DNA of 64,000 nucleotides from Flavobacteriaceae bacterium (GTDB lineage: Bacteria; Bacteroidota; Bacteroidia; Flavobacteriales; Flavobacteriaceae). This document shows positions 26,327-35,004 of the stretch, in pieces (position 1 is the stretch's first letter; each line of letters opens with the position of its first letter). Under the pieces are notes generated by a model. It made no database searches and was not told the origin of the DNA. It worked only from the letters and a program-made list of their open reading frames with translations. The position numbers and the translations under genes were made by a program. The stretch lies in assembly GCA_947446635.1 (NCBI GenBank), contig CANFHF010000004.1, positions 62,001 through 126,000 of the forward strand. The letters are read 5' to 3'.

Positions 26327-26767
26327 ATGAAAAAAATAGTTGAATACCGAAAGCTACTCAATGTAGACAAAACTGCAGAGTTAAAAGATTTAAAAACCAT
26401 TTACCGCAATGCGATGAAAGAAGCGCATCCTGACAAATTTCAGGGAGATGAAGCTGGTTTAAAAGCGGCTGAAGAAAATAGTAAAAAAATTATTGAAGCC
26501 TACCACTTTTTGGTAAGTATCAATCCTGAAACTACTAAAGTAAACTTACCAGAATATACCGAAACCATTGCAACGGCAACAATTTCTGATTACAAATTTG
26601 TGGAAGGACGATTGATTATCAATTTTTCTAACGGGAGCGTATACGAATACATCAGTGTACCTAAAGCTACTTATGTAAAAATGGTAAATGCTGATTCTCC
26701 TGGAAGATTTGCGAAAAGACACATTTTAAATTCTTTTACTTGGAGAAAAACAACCAACCAAGACTAA
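26327..26767 (+). CDS. J-domain / KTSC-domain fusion protein
   Basis: 146 aa with two domains. Residues 1-62 form a divergent J domain: VEYRKLLNVDKTAELKDLK, an HPD tripeptide at 34-36 and a final helix KKIIEAYHFLVSIN. Residues about 85-143 form a KTSC domain: ISDYKFVEGRLIINFSNGS, VYEYISVPKATYVKMV, SPGRFAKRHILNSF. J domains stimulate DnaK ATPase; KTSC domains are of unknown function and sit next to RNA- or phage-linked proteins in some genomes. HPD conservation suggests it can recruit Hsp70. Monocistronic with its own terminator. Confidence 0.85.
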   Translation: MKKIVEYRKLLNVDKTAELKDLKTIYRNAMKEAHPDKFQGDEAGLKAAEENSKKIIEAYHFLVSINPETTKVNLPEYTETIATATISDYKFVEGRLIINFSNGSVYEYISVPKATYVKMVNADSPGRFAKRHILNSFTWRKTTNQD

Positions 26768-26788
26768 ATTATTTTTATATCAATATAT

Positions 26789-26816
26789 AAAAGCATCCTT
26801 TTTGGGATGCTTTTTT
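26789..26816 (+). terminator. Terminator of the J-domain/KTSC gene
   Basis: AAAAGCATCC (26789-26798) and GGATGCTTTT (26805-26814) form a 10-bp stem followed by a T run. Confidence 0.88.
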
Positions 26817-26905
26817 GTTTTCTGCTAGCACACTCCCTGTTTATTAAAAATAGAATTAAATCAAAAACATATAAAACTATAACAAAAATTTAGGGCTTAA
26901 AATTA

Positions 26906-26934
26906 TTGAAGTTTTATAAATTTAAATACTTTTG
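26906..26934 (+). promoter_or_regulatory. Promoter of the DUF4369-thioredoxin lipoprotein gene
   Basis: TTG (26906-26908), 18-base spacer, TACTTTTG (26927-26934), 26 bases before the ATG: a textbook Bacteroidota housekeeping promoter. Confidence 0.75.
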
Positions 26935-26960
26935 CAATCAAATCAATTAACTAAATAATA

Positions 26961-28154
26961 ATGAAAAAAATAATTTTATTACTTTCGGCTACTGTTGTAT
27001 TAATTTCTTGTAGCAAAGTGGGCAAAGGAGAATACCTTATTACAGGTACAGCAGTAGGAGTTGAAAATGGCAAAACTATCATTTTAGAAACGCAAGGTGC
27101 TACTGGGATGGGTTTGGTTGCTGTTGATACCGTAAAAGTAGAAAATGGGAAATTTGAAATAAAAGGAAAAGTTAGCGAACCTGCTTTTCATTCACTTCAA
27201 TTAGAATCCGTTGCTGGAAAAGAACCTTACGGAAAAGTTCCTTTTATTTTAGAAGAAGGAGAAATTAAGATTGCTATTAATAAAGATACTATTAATAAAT
27301 CAAAGGTTTCAGGAACTTACAACAATGATGAGTATGTAAAATTTAACGAAGAGTTAGTAAAAATTCAAAAGAGTTTAATGGATTTTCAGACTAAAAACAC
27401 GCCTTTAATGAATACTGCACAACAAAATAAAGATACTGCCGTAATCAATAGATTGATGAAAGAATATTCAAAAATTCAGGAAGTAGTAGGTGCTGATTCT
27501 AAAAAGAAATACGGGACTTATGCTGAGACTCATCCTAAATCATTTATTAGCGCCTTAATTATACAAGGGATGTTAAATGATCCTAGTGTCGATGTTAAAA
27601 AAACAGAAGGCTTATACAATAGCTTAGATGAGTCATTAAAAAATACAAAACCAGGTAAAGCGATAAAAGCTAAACTTACGGAAATAAAAACACCTTCTGT
27701 AGGAGTCACGCCTCCTCCACCCGCTCCAGCACCAGCTGAGGCGAAATGAAGGTCGGATTTTTCTGCTCCTAATCCAGAAGGAAAATTAGTTTCACTAAAA
27801 GATTGTTTAGGAAAAGTAACCCTTGTTGACTTTTGGGCATCTTGGTGTGGCCCTTGTAGAGCCGAAAACCCAAATGTGGTGGCCATCTATAAAGAATTAC
27901 ACCCTAAAGGATTAAACATAGTAGGTGTTTCTTTAGACAAAGATGTAAAAAAATGGAAACAAGCCATTGCAAAAGATAAATTGACCTGGACACAAGTTTC
28001 TCATTTGAAGTTTTGGGATGAGCCCATTGCCGCTCAATATGAAGTACAATCTATTCCTGCCACTTTTGTTTTAGATGCTTCGGGTAAAGTAGTAGCAAAA
28101 GACTTAAGAGGGGATGAACTCAAGGCAAAAATCATTGAACTTTTGGCTAAATAA
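26961..28154 (+). pseudogene. DUF4369-thioredoxin (TlpA-like) lipoprotein split by an in-frame TGA
   Basis: One continuous reading frame of 397 codons is interrupted by TGA at 27747-27749. Before it (262 aa): lipoprotein signal LLLSATVVLISCSK (Cys17), then a DUF4369 domain (about 22-125) and a helical linker ending in a proline/alanine-rich spacer. After it, in the same frame, a complete thioredoxin domain: SDFSAPNPEGKLVSLKD, WASWCGPCR, and cis-proline loop SIPATF. Intact relatives are single membrane-anchored thiol-disulfide oxidoreductases. The thioredoxin half has no usable start before its CxxC, so it can only be made by readthrough. A point nonsense mutation, a sequencing error and true stop readthrough are all possible. 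The upstream half could still be made as a 262-aa lipoprotein. Confidence 0.85.
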
Positions 28155-28174
28155 GCGGATTATTTCCAATCCAT

Positions 28175-28200
28175 AAAATCTCCCTAGCGGAGATTTTTTT
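28175..28200 (+). terminator. Terminator after the thioredoxin half
   Basis: AAAATCTCC (28175-28183), loop CTAGC, GGAGATTTTTTT (28189-28200): a strong intrinsic terminator. Confidence 0.88.
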
Positions 28201-28257
28201 ATTTTATTCAATTCCAATACGTTGCAACTAATCACGGAAATTAAGTATTCTTTTCAT

Positions 28258-28287
28258 TTGAAAACCTAGAAACAGTTTCTATATTTG
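28258..28287 (+). promoter_or_regulatory. Promoter of tRNA-Tyr
   Basis: TTG (28258-28260), 19-base spacer, TATATTTG (28280-28287): the best consensus match in the window, about 40 bases before the tRNA. Confidence 0.82.
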
Positions 28288-28327
28288 CAGCCAATTAGTG
28301 CAAATATTTGAGCTAAATTAAGGCGTC

Positions 28328-28408
28328 GGGGAGATACTCAAGCGGCCAACGAGGGCAGACTGTAAATCTGCTGTGTAAACTTCGCAGGTTCGAATCCTGC
28401 TCTCCCCA
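28328..28408 (+). tRNA. tRNA-Tyr (anticodon GTA)
   Basis: Acceptor GGGGAGA (28328-28334) pairs with TCTCCCC (28401-28407), with discriminator A. The anticodon stem GCAGA/TCTGC encloses CTGTAAA, anticodon GTA at 28362-28364. A long variable arm, as in all bacterial tRNA-Tyr, precedes the T arm GCAGGTTCGAATCCTGC. The 3' CCA is not encoded. Confidence 0.96.
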
Positions 28409-28429
28409 CGAATAAATAGAGCAATTAAG

Positions 28430-28460
28430 AAAAACGCCAAGTTCACTTGAGCGTTTTTTT
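28430..28460 (+). terminator. Terminator of tRNA-Tyr
   Basis: AAAAACGC-CAAGT, loop TC, ACTTG-A-GCGTTTTTTT: a 13-bp stem with one bulge and a T run, 22 bases after the tRNA. Confidence 0.88.
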
Positions 28461-28505
28461 GTTTGATCTATTTTCAAAGCGTAGCTTTGTAGGAAGGACG
28501 AAGTC

Positions 28506-28522
28506 AATCCTGCTATCCCCAC
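28506..28522 (+). repeat. Degenerate copy of the tRNA-Tyr 3' end
   Basis: AATCCTGCTATCCCCAC matches the tRNA-Tyr 3' end at 28393-28409 in 16 of 17 bases, and the match resumes after one base as ATAAATA. A CAAAGC-GTA-GCTTTG palindrome (28475-28489) lies between. It could be an old attachment-site scar or the relic of a second tRNA gene. Confidence 0.6.
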
Positions 28523-28529
28523 ATAAATA

Positions 28530-28574
28530 AAAAACACATTTTTAAGAAGTTGACTTCATTAAAAATGTGTTTTT
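28530..28574. terminator. Long hairpin terminator of the SIMPL gene
   Basis: AAAAACACATTTTTAA (28530-28545) pairs with TTAAAAATGTGTTTTT (28559-28574), and GAAGT pairs with ACTTC inside, giving a 21-bp stem with a single bulge. T runs on both sides; main use is for the leftward SIMPL gene. Confidence 0.82.
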
Positions 28575-28600
28575 ACTTTAGATATTATTTCAACTCTTTC

Positions 28601-29290
28601 CTATTCCAAAATAAAACTAACGCTAACATTTGCCGTTATTTCTATTTCTCCAACTGCCAAAGTTTCTCTTGGAGCTTCTACCCCATCCATAGCCATCGCT
28701 TTCATAGCATACATTCTAGGTTGTGGATTATAGGTTTGTGAATTGTCCGATATAAGAATGGCTTTCCCTACTTTCTGACCCAAAACCGAAACAAAATCTT
28801 CTGCTTTCGCTTTGGCTTCTTTTACTGCTAGTTTACGAGCATCAGATTGAAGTTGGGTGATTTTGGAGGACTTGAACTCCACATTGTCAATTCGGTTAAT
28901 CCCTTCGTTTACAAGGTCTTCCATCAATTCATCATATTTAGACAAATCCTTCAATAAAATTTGTAGCGATTGGGTGGCAACGTAATTGTGTTTCTTTTTT
29001 TCGTAATCATAATTAGGATTTAACGAAACACGAAGGGTTTGAAAATGTTCTTTTGCAATAGTCGCCTTTTTGATGGATTTCAATATGGCATCCATTTTTT
29101 TATCATTTTCCTCTTTTACCTCGGCTGCCTTTGTTCCTTTTGTTTCAATAGAAACCATGATGGCGGCTTGGTCTGGAGTCACTTTCACTTTTCCTTCGCC
29201 AGAAACATTAATCATGGGGATTTGTTTTTGCTCCTGTGAATAAGATATTGTCATCCATAAAAAACCTAGAATCAATACTGCTTTTTTCAT
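28601..29290 (-). CDS. SIMPL-domain (DUF541) periplasmic protein
   Basis: 229 aa with signal peptide (AVLILGFLWMTISYSQ). The SIMPL/DUF541 domain covers the rest: INVSGEGKVKVTPDQAAIMV at its start, VATQSLQILLKDLSKYDELM in the middle and the C-terminal ETLAVGEIEITANVSVSFIL. Related to the 26-kDa periplasmic immunogenic protein BP26, which forms ring oligomers; the function is unclear. Transcribed from a TTG-N23-TAAATTTG promoter that lies inside the end of the rhomboid gene. Confidence 0.88.
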   Translation of the reverse strand: MKKAVLILGFLWMTISYSQEQKQIPMINVSGEGKVKVTPDQAAIMVSIETKGTKAAEVKEENDKKMDAILKSIKKATIAKEHFQTLRVSLNPNYDYEKKKHNYVATQSLQILLKDLSKYDELMEDLVNEGINRIDNVEFKSSKITQLQSDARKLAVKEAKAKAEDFVSVLGQKVGKAILISDNSQTYNPQPRMYAMKAMAMDGVEAPRETLAVGEIEITANVSVSFILE

Positions 29291-29324
29291 GTTTTTAAAT
29301 TTAGTTTGTTTTAAATTTTCTATG

Positions 29325-29358
29325 CAAATTTAGAGTTTTCCTGCTTTAGAGAGTACAA
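29325..29358 (-). promoter_or_regulatory. Promoter of the SIMPL gene
   Basis: Minus-strand TTG (complement of 29356-29358), 23-base spacer, TAAATTTG (complement of 29325-29332), 34 bases before the ATG. Confidence 0.5.
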
Positions 29359-29971
29359 AAAGTAGTATTATGGGAATTGCCAAAAGCACCACCATAGTCG
29401 TATTGTCCACGAGCATTGCAGGCTCTTTTAAAAGGGTAATCAAATACCCTCCGATAGCGCCACCAAAATGAGCTGTATGACCTATGTTATCGTTCTTGGC
29501 TTTCATTCCGTATATGGAATACAACAGATACCCAATTCCAAAAAGATAAGCCGGAATGGGGATTGGAATAAAAAACAGATACAAACTCATGCTGGGTTCA
29601 ATCAAAATAGCGGAATATAAAACTCCCGTTACGGCTCCAGAAGCTCCGATAGCTCTGTAATTATAATCATTTTTATGCATCATCAGTGTAAGCAAACTCC
29701 CAAAAACAAGACTTCCTATATAAATCAGCAAAAAGGAGGCGGTCTCAAAGTGGTTTGTAACCACAGGGGCGAACATAAAAAGAGTAAACATATTAAAAAA
29801 CAAATGCCCCATATCAGCATGTAAAAAACCCGATGTCAACATTCGAATTTGTTCGCCGGCACGAATACTCCCAATGTGAAATTCGAATTTTCTAAAAAAT
29901 GCCAAATCATTAAATCCCTTTAAACTGAATAAAATAGTGGTAGCAATAATTACAATTAAAATAGCACTCAT
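29330..29971 (-). CDS. Rhomboid family intramembrane serine protease
   Basis: 213 aa with about six membrane helices. The catalytic Ser111 is in AIGASGAVTG and the histidine partner (His168) is in GHTAHFGGAIGG. The conserved HADMGHLFFNMFTLFMF loop and helix carry the H...N residues of the oxyanion hole. Rhomboids cut transmembrane segments of other proteins; the substrate is unknown. It lacks the extra cytoplasmic domains of some rhomboids. Confidence 0.92.
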   Translation of the reverse strand: MSAILIVIIATTILFSLKGFNDLAFFRKFEFHIGSIRAGEQIRMLTSGFLHADMGHLFFNMFTLFMFAPVVTNHFETASFLLIYIGSLVFGSLLTLMMHKNDYNYRAIGASGAVTGVLYSAILIEPSMSLYLFFIPIPIPAYLFGIGYLLYSIYGMKAKNDNIGHTAHFGGAIGGYLITLLKEPAMLVDNTTMVVLLAIPIILLFVLSKAGKL

Positions 29972-30070
29972 AATACATTGGGTTATTTTTAAAGTGTAAA
30001 TTTAATTAATATAATCTTGATAAAAATAGCTTGTAAGCCATAAACTATCAAACAAAAGGTTTTTTTGAAT

Positions 30071-30078
30071 TATATTTG
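30071..30078 (+). promoter_or_regulatory. -10 element of the acyltransferase gene
   Basis: TATATTTG 17 bases before the ATG; no good TTG partner at the expected distance. Confidence 0.5.
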
Positions 30079-30095
30079 TCGAAATATATTACTTC

Positions 30096-30965
30096 ATGCG
30101 GTTTATAGTATACCTTTTCACCTACCCATTTTTGTGGTGCATATCAGCATTACCCTTTCCATTACTCTACTTTTTTTCCGATTTTGTATATATAATCGTC
30201 TATTATGGAGTTGGATATAGAAAAAAAACCGTGCGGAGAAACTTAGCTTTGGCCTTGCCTCATTTATCGCCCCAAGAAAGATTGACAATAGAAAAAAAAT
30301 CATATCATCATTTATGCGATATGTTTCTAGAAATGATAAAAACCATGACCATCTCAAAAAAGGAAATGGACAAAAGGTTTGTGTTTACCAACATTGAAGT
30401 GTTTAAAAACATTGAGAACAATCAAAAAAGCGTTGCCCTGATGATGGCTCATTATGCGAGTTATGAATGGGCTATGTCCATTACTTCGTTTGTTGATTTT
30501 GAACTTTATGGAATTTATAAAAAAATAAACAACCCTTATTTTGATAAATTAGTTCATGCCATTCGATCCAAGTTCAATGCAACCCTAATTACCACCAAGC
30601 AGACTATTGCTGTTATTATACAAAATAATAAGATTAAAAAATTATGTACTTATGGGTTTATAAGCGATCAATCCCCTAGAATTAAATCTGTTTTTCATTG
30701 GCAACATTTTATGGGAATAGAAGTTCCAGTTCATACTGGATCTGAAATGTTGGCTAAAAAATACGACATGAATGTTGTTTTTCTTAAAGTAAAAAAAATA
30801 AAACGGGGGTTTTACGAAGCATCTTTTGAGGTTATTTCGGAAAATGTACGGGAGGTTCCAAACTATGAAATCACAGATCAATTTCTAAAACTAGTGGAGC
30901 AACAAATACATGAAGCCCCTGAATTCTATTTATGGACCCACAAACGCTGGAAACATAGAAGGTAG
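30096..30965 (+). CDS. LpxL/HtrB-type lysophospholipid (lipid A) acyltransferase
   Basis: 289 aa. The N-terminal hydrophobic segment (FIVYLFTYPFLWCISALPF) anchors it to the inner membrane. The acyltransferase motif HX4E is seen as HYASYE near residue 118; KKINNPYFDKLVHAIRSKF and the later SDQSP segment are further family blocks, and YLWTHKRWKHRR is the typical C terminus of LpxL-like enzymes. It likely adds a secondary acyl chain to lipid A, or makes aminolipids, a difference the sequence does not settle. Confidence 0.9.
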   Translation: MRFIVYLFTYPFLWCISALPFPLLYFFSDFVYIIVYYGVGYRKKTVRRNLALALPHLSPQERLTIEKKSYHHLCDMFLEMIKTMTISKKEMDKRFVFTNIEVFKNIENNQKSVALMMAHYASYEWAMSITSFVDFELYGIYKKINNPYFDKLVHAIRSKFNATLITTKQTIAVIIQNNKIKKLCTYGFISDQSPRIKSVFHWQHFMGIEVPVHTGSEMLAKKYDMNVVFLKVKKIKRGFYEASFEVISENVREVPNYEITDQFLKLVEQQIHEAPEFYLWTHKRWKHRR

Positions 30966-31035
30966 GAAACCCTGCCTCTATTTATTAGGTGTTTCAAAAG
31001 TTTAATACAAGAATAAATAAATCCCGTTATACAAA

Positions 31036-31071
31036 AAACCCTTTCAAAAAAAAACATTTTCGAAAGGGTTT
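31036..31071 (-). terminator. Terminator of glmM
   Basis: AAACCCTTTC (31036-31045) and GAAAGGGTTT (31062-31071) form a 10-bp stem over a 16-base A-rich loop, with a T run leftward. Confidence 0.78.
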
Positions 31072-31091
31072 CAATTGATATAATAGCAATT

Positions 31092-32492
31092 TTAATTCCC
31101 CGCCACCGCTTTTATTTCATCTATAATTCGCAAAGCTAACGCATCAGCTTCTTGCTGCGAAGCGGCTTCTGTATAAATCCGAATAATAGGTTCCGTATTC
31201 GATTTTCTTAAATGCACCCATTCTTTGGCGAAGTCAATTTTTACGCCATCAATAGTGGTTATGTCTTCGTTTTTGTATTTCTCGGTCATGGCTACAAGAA
31301 TTGCGTCGACATCAATTTGTGGCGTCAATTCTATTTTGTTTTTACTCATATAATATTCTGGGTACGAAGCGCGCAAAGCAGAAACGGTCATTTTCTTGTT
31401 GGCTAAATGTGTCAAAAACAGCGCCACTCCCACCAAACTATCTCTTCCGTAATGCAGTTCTGGATAAATAATTCCACCATTCCCTTCTCCTCCAATAATA
31501 GCATTATTTATCTTCATCAATTCCACTACATTTACCTCGCCAACGGCGCTAGCTTCGTAGTTTCCTTTGTGAGAGTTTGTCACATCTCGTAAAGCACGAG
31601 ATGACGACATATTCGAAACTGTATTTCCTGGGGTTTTACCCAACACATAATCGGCACAAGCCACAAGAGTATATTCTTCGCCAAACATTTCGCCATCTTC
31701 ACAAATAAAAGCCAAACGATCCACATCAGGATCAACAACAACACCCAAATGCGCTTTTTCTTTGACTACTAATTCCGAAATATCAGTTAAATGTTCCTTT
31801 AATGGTTCTGGATTATGAGGAAAATGTCCGTTAGGTTCGCAATATAATTTTACGACTTCAACGCCCATTAATTCCAATAATTTTGGAATAATAATTCCTC
31901 CTGAAGAATTCACACCATCAACAACTACTTTAAATTTAGCCGCTTTTACAGCTGCTATATCGACTAAAGACAAGTTCAACACTTCATCGATATGAATATC
32001 CATATAAGCATCATTTTCAACGATTTCGCCCAAACTATCCACATCCGAAAAATCAAATGCTTCGGCTTCGGCAATTTGAAGGATTTTTTCTCCTTCGATA
32101 CCATTTAAGAATTCCCCTTTTTCGTTCAATAATTTCAAAGCATTCCATTGTTTTGGATTGTGGGAAGCGGTAAGGATAATTCCACCATCAGCTTTTTCTA
32201 AAGGAACGGCAATTTCAACTGTTGGTGTTGTCGAAAGGCCTAAATCGATCACATCAATTCCTAAACCAATTAATGTATTTACCACCAAATTATGAATCAT
32301 TGGTCCTGAAATTCTAGCATCACGACCAACCACTACTTTTAGCTTTTGACTATTGAATCTTGACTCTTGGCTATTTTTCAACCAAGTTCCATAAGCCGAA
32401 GCAAATTTTACAGCATCAACCGGCGTAAGGTTATCTCCTACTGTTCCGCCAATAGTTCCTCGAATTCCTGATATCGATTTTATTAAAGTCAT
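31092..32492 (-). CDS. glmM: Phosphoglucosamine mutase
   Basis: GlmM interconverts glucosamine-6-phosphate and glucosamine-1-phosphate on the way to UDP-GlcNAc. Motifs: the start SISGIRGTIGG, active-site phosphoserine loop TASHNPKQWNALK, metal loop DPDVDRLAF, sugar loop GEGNGGIIYPE and phosphate loop RKSNTEPIIRIYTEA. The 466-aa length fits the family; general phosphomannomutases are similar, but the GEGNGG loop and length favour GlmM. A CAAATATA (minus TATATTTG, 32521-32528) upstream is a likely -10 element. Confidence 0.88.
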   Translation of the reverse strand: MTLIKSISGIRGTIGGTVGDNLTPVDAVKFASAYGTWLKNSQESRFNSQKLKVVVGRDARISGPMIHNLVVNTLIGLGIDVIDLGLSTTPTVEIAVPLEKADGGIILTASHNPKQWNALKLLNEKGEFLNGIEGEKILQIAEAEAFDFSDVDSLGEIVENDAYMDIHIDEVLNLSLVDIAAVKAAKFKVVVDGVNSSGGIIIPKLLELMGVEVVKLYCEPNGHFPHNPEPLKEHLTDISELVVKEKAHLGVVVDPDVDRLAFICEDGEMFGEEYTLVACADYVLGKTPGNTVSNMSSSRALRDVTNSHKGNYEASAVGEVNVVELMKINNAIIGGEGNGGIIYPELHYGRDSLVGVALFLTHLANKKMTVSALRASYPEYYMSKNKIELTPQIDVDAILVAMTEKYKNEDITTIDGVKIDFAKEWVHLRKSNTEPIIRIYTEAASQQEADALALRIIDEIKAVAGN

Positions 32493-32520
32493 TTGGTTTT
32501 TGAGTATTGATTTAAGATTG

Positions 32521-32528
32521 CAAATATA
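32521..32528 (-). promoter_or_regulatory. -10 element of glmM
   Basis: Minus-strand TATATTTG, 28 bases before the ATG; no clear TTG partner. Confidence 0.5.
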
Positions 32529-32575
32529 ATAAACAGTGGTTTATAAAAGTCATTTAAAATTCATAGATTAGTCGG

Positions 32576-33178
32576 ATGAATTTTCTAGCCCACATCTACC
32601 TTTCTGGAGATAATGATTTGATAAAAATTGGCAATTTTATGGCCGATGGTATTCACGGAAAACATTTTAATCATTTTCCTGTAGATATTCAAAAAGGAAT
32701 CCTTTTGCACCGAGCAATTGATACTTTCACTGATGCGCACCCTGTATTTCGACAAAGCACCAAGAGATTACATGCCAAGTACCACCATTATTCTGGCGTA
32801 ATTGTAGATATCTTTTACGACCATTTTTTAGCAAAAAATTGGAGTACCTATTCTGACGAAAGATTGGAAGATTATTCGGAACGCTTTTATCAATCTTTGA
32901 GAGATAATTATTCTATCTTAACCCCAAGAACACAAGGATTGATGCCTTATATGATCAACCATAACTGGCTAGTGAGTTACCAAACTATCGAAGGTATCGG
33001 GGTGATTTTAGCGAAAATGGATACCCGTATGAAATACGAATCGAATATGCGATTTTCCATAACCGAATTGGAGTTGTTTTACTCTGAATTCGAAAATGAA
33101 TTTACTGTTTTTTTTGAAGATTTAATTACTATTACAGTTGAAAAAAATCTGTTTTTAGCAACAAAAAACGATTATTAA
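32576..33178 (+). CDS. ACP phosphodiesterase family protein (DUF479)
   Basis: 200 aa. The starting motif MNFLAHIYLSGD and the following GNFMADGIHGKHF, HRAIDTFTDAHP and VDIFYDHFLAKNW carry the conserved His and Asp residues of the AcpH family, an HD-like metal phosphodiesterase that removes the phosphopantetheine arm from acyl carrier protein. In Bacteroidota the family is present but untested, and its ACP substrate is not verified. Divergent from glmM. Confidence 0.85.
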   Translation: MNFLAHIYLSGDNDLIKIGNFMADGIHGKHFNHFPVDIQKGILLHRAIDTFTDAHPVFRQSTKRLHAKYHHYSGVIVDIFYDHFLAKNWSTYSDERLEDYSERFYQSLRDNYSILTPRTQGLMPYMINHNWLVSYQTIEGIGVILAKMDTRMKYESNMRFSITELELFYSEFENEFTVFFEDLITITVEKNLFLATKNDY

Positions 33179-33219
33179 ACCCTAAATAATCTTAATTTAG
33201 CATTCTCTTAAAAAATTAA

Positions 33220-35004
33220 ATGTTCAAAAAATACATACACAAACTAGAGAATACCATAGTATGGTCGCAAAGTAAGCTGACCAACAAACAGTTTATATTT
33301 CTCTCGAGCGTCCTAGTTGGGATTTCGGCTGCTTTTGCCGTAATTGTTTTAAAAACTTTTGCCCACTCGGTTTTTCAGTTTGCTACTTATATTAACGGGG
33401 TTTTAAAATTAAGTTTTATCAACAGTATTTTACCTATAATCGGTATTTTACTAACTGTTTTTGTGGTCAAAAAAGTTTTGGGCGGCACTATTGAAAGAGG
33501 GACTTCACAGATTTTGTATGCTGTTGCTAAAAAAGCAAGTATCATTCCTAAAAAGCAAATGTACGCCCAAATTGTAACGAGTTCACTCACGGTAGGACTT
33601 GGTGGTTCTGCGGGATTAGAAAGTCCTATTGTTATTACGGGTGCCGCTTTCGGCTCGAATTATGCCCAAAGATATCAATTACCCTACAAAGACAGAACGC
33701 TCCTAATAGGTTGTGGCGTAGCTGCCGGAATTGCAGCGGCTTTTAACGCACCTATAGCAGGAGTCTTGTTTGCTATTGAGGTACTGCTAGTCGATGTGAG
33801 TATTTCTGCTTTTACCCCTATTATGATTGCTGCCGCAACTGGCGCTTTGGTTTCGGTAATTGCTTTAGACGAAACGGTTTTATTATCCTTTAAACAACAA
33901 CAAACCTTCAATTACCATAATATACCTTACTATATTATTCTTGGACTATTCACAGGATTAATATCCGTTTACTATTCGAGGAATTTTCAAAGACTCGAAC
34001 ATCTTTTTGCTCGGCTTAAATTCTCTCCCTACAAAAAAGCCTTTTTTGGTGCTTCCATATTAGCCATTCTTATTTTTATTTTTCCAACCCTTTTTGGAGA
34101 AGGTTATGAAAGCATCAAAACATTATCAGAGAATGATCCTGGACAGTTACTAGAAAACACTCTCTTTAGTGGTTTTAGAAACAATGGTTGGGCGCTTCTA
34201 TTATTTGTTGGATTAACGATGATGCTCAAAGTTTTTGCTACCGGAATCACTTTAGGAAGCGGCGGAAATGGAGGTAACTTTGCTCCCTCACTGTTCTTAG
34301 GATCCTATGTTGGCTTTTTCTTTTCCAAATTATTAAATTTAACGGGGTTTACTAAATTACCTATCAGCAACTTTACTATGGTAGGAATGGCAGGAATTCT
34401 GAGCGGATTGTTTCACGCTCCGTTGACAGCTATTTTCCTTATTGCCGAAATAACGGGGGGTTACAACTTAATGATTCCACTTATGATCGTGGCCTCCATT
34501 AGTTTTGCCATTTCAAAACGCTTTGAAAAACACTCCTTAGACGTAAAAAGTTTAGCCAAAAAAGGACATGCTTTTACCAGTAATAAAGACACGAATATTC
34601 TTTCGACTTTAGAAACCAATACCATTATTCAAACCGATTACCTAACCGTTTCACCCGATGAAAACCTAGAAAAATTAGTAGATTTGATTTCACATTCCAA
34701 TCAAGTAATCTTTGCCGTAGTAGACAAAGAGAAACAATTGCTTGGCGTAGTCCATTTTAACGATATCCGAGAAATTATTTTCAACCAATATCGCGTAAAA
34801 TTCACTTTGGTAAAAGAAATAATGACAACGCCAATCGATATTATTTACCCCACCGATAGTATGGAAATTGTTATGAACAAATTCGAAAATTCAAAAGTTG
34901 CTTTTTTAGCAGTGATTAAAAACGGGAAATATTTCGGGTTTATATCCAAATCAATAGCGCTCGAAGCCTATCGAACCAAACTAAAATCGATGACGATAGA
35001 ATAG
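33220..35004 (+). CDS. ClC-family chloride channel/transporter with CBS domains
   Basis: 594 aa. The membrane part (about 20-440) has the ClC double repeat; the selectivity motifs are GGSAGLESPIV, with the gating glutamate at the E148-equivalent position, and GSGGNGGNFAPSLF. Retaining the external glutamate points to a chloride/proton exchanger rather than a plain channel. Two CBS domains (about 455-590; LTVSPDENLEKLVDLI and IIYPTDSMEIVMNKF) form the cytoplasmic regulatory tail. The start is ATG, 42 bases after the ACP phosphodiesterase-like gene. Confidence 0.93.
   Translation: MFKKYIHKLENTIVWSQSKLTNKQFIFLSSVLVGISAAFAVIVLKTFAHSVFQFATYINGVLKLSFINSILPIIGILLTVFVVKKVLGGTIERGTSQILYAVAKKASIIPKKQMYAQIVTSSLTVGLGGSAGLESPIVITGAAFGSNYAQRYQLPYKDRTLLIGCGVAAGIAAAFNAPIAGVLFAIEVLLVDVSISAFTPIMIAAATGALVSVIALDETVLLSFKQQQTFNYHNIPYYIILGLFTGLISVYYSRNFQRLEHLFARLKFSPYKKAFFGASILAILIFIFPTLFGEGYESIKTLSENDPGQLLENTLFSGFRNNGWALLLFVGLTMMLKVFATGITLGSGGNGGNFAPSLFLGSYVGFFFSKLLNLTGFTKLPISNFTMVGMAGILSGLFHAPLTAIFLIAEITGGYNLMIPLMIVASISFAISKRFEKHSLDVKSLAKKGHAFTSNKDTNILSTLETNTIIQTDYLTVSPDENLEKLVDLISHSNQVIFAVVDKEKQLLGVVHFNDIREIIFNQYRVKFTLVKEIMTTPIDIIYPTDSMEIVMNKFENSKVAFLAVIKNGKYFGFISKSIALEAYRTKLKSMTIE

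Noticed and set aside
27747..27749. UGA as a selenocysteine codon
   Set aside because: The stop sits in the interdomain linker, not at a redox-active position; the thioredoxin keeps a normal WCGPC and I see no obvious selenocysteine hairpin after it.
27876..28154. Independent 92-aa thioredoxin fragment starting at GTG
   Set aside because: Starting there would remove the CxxC active site; the frame is simply the end of the interrupted gene.
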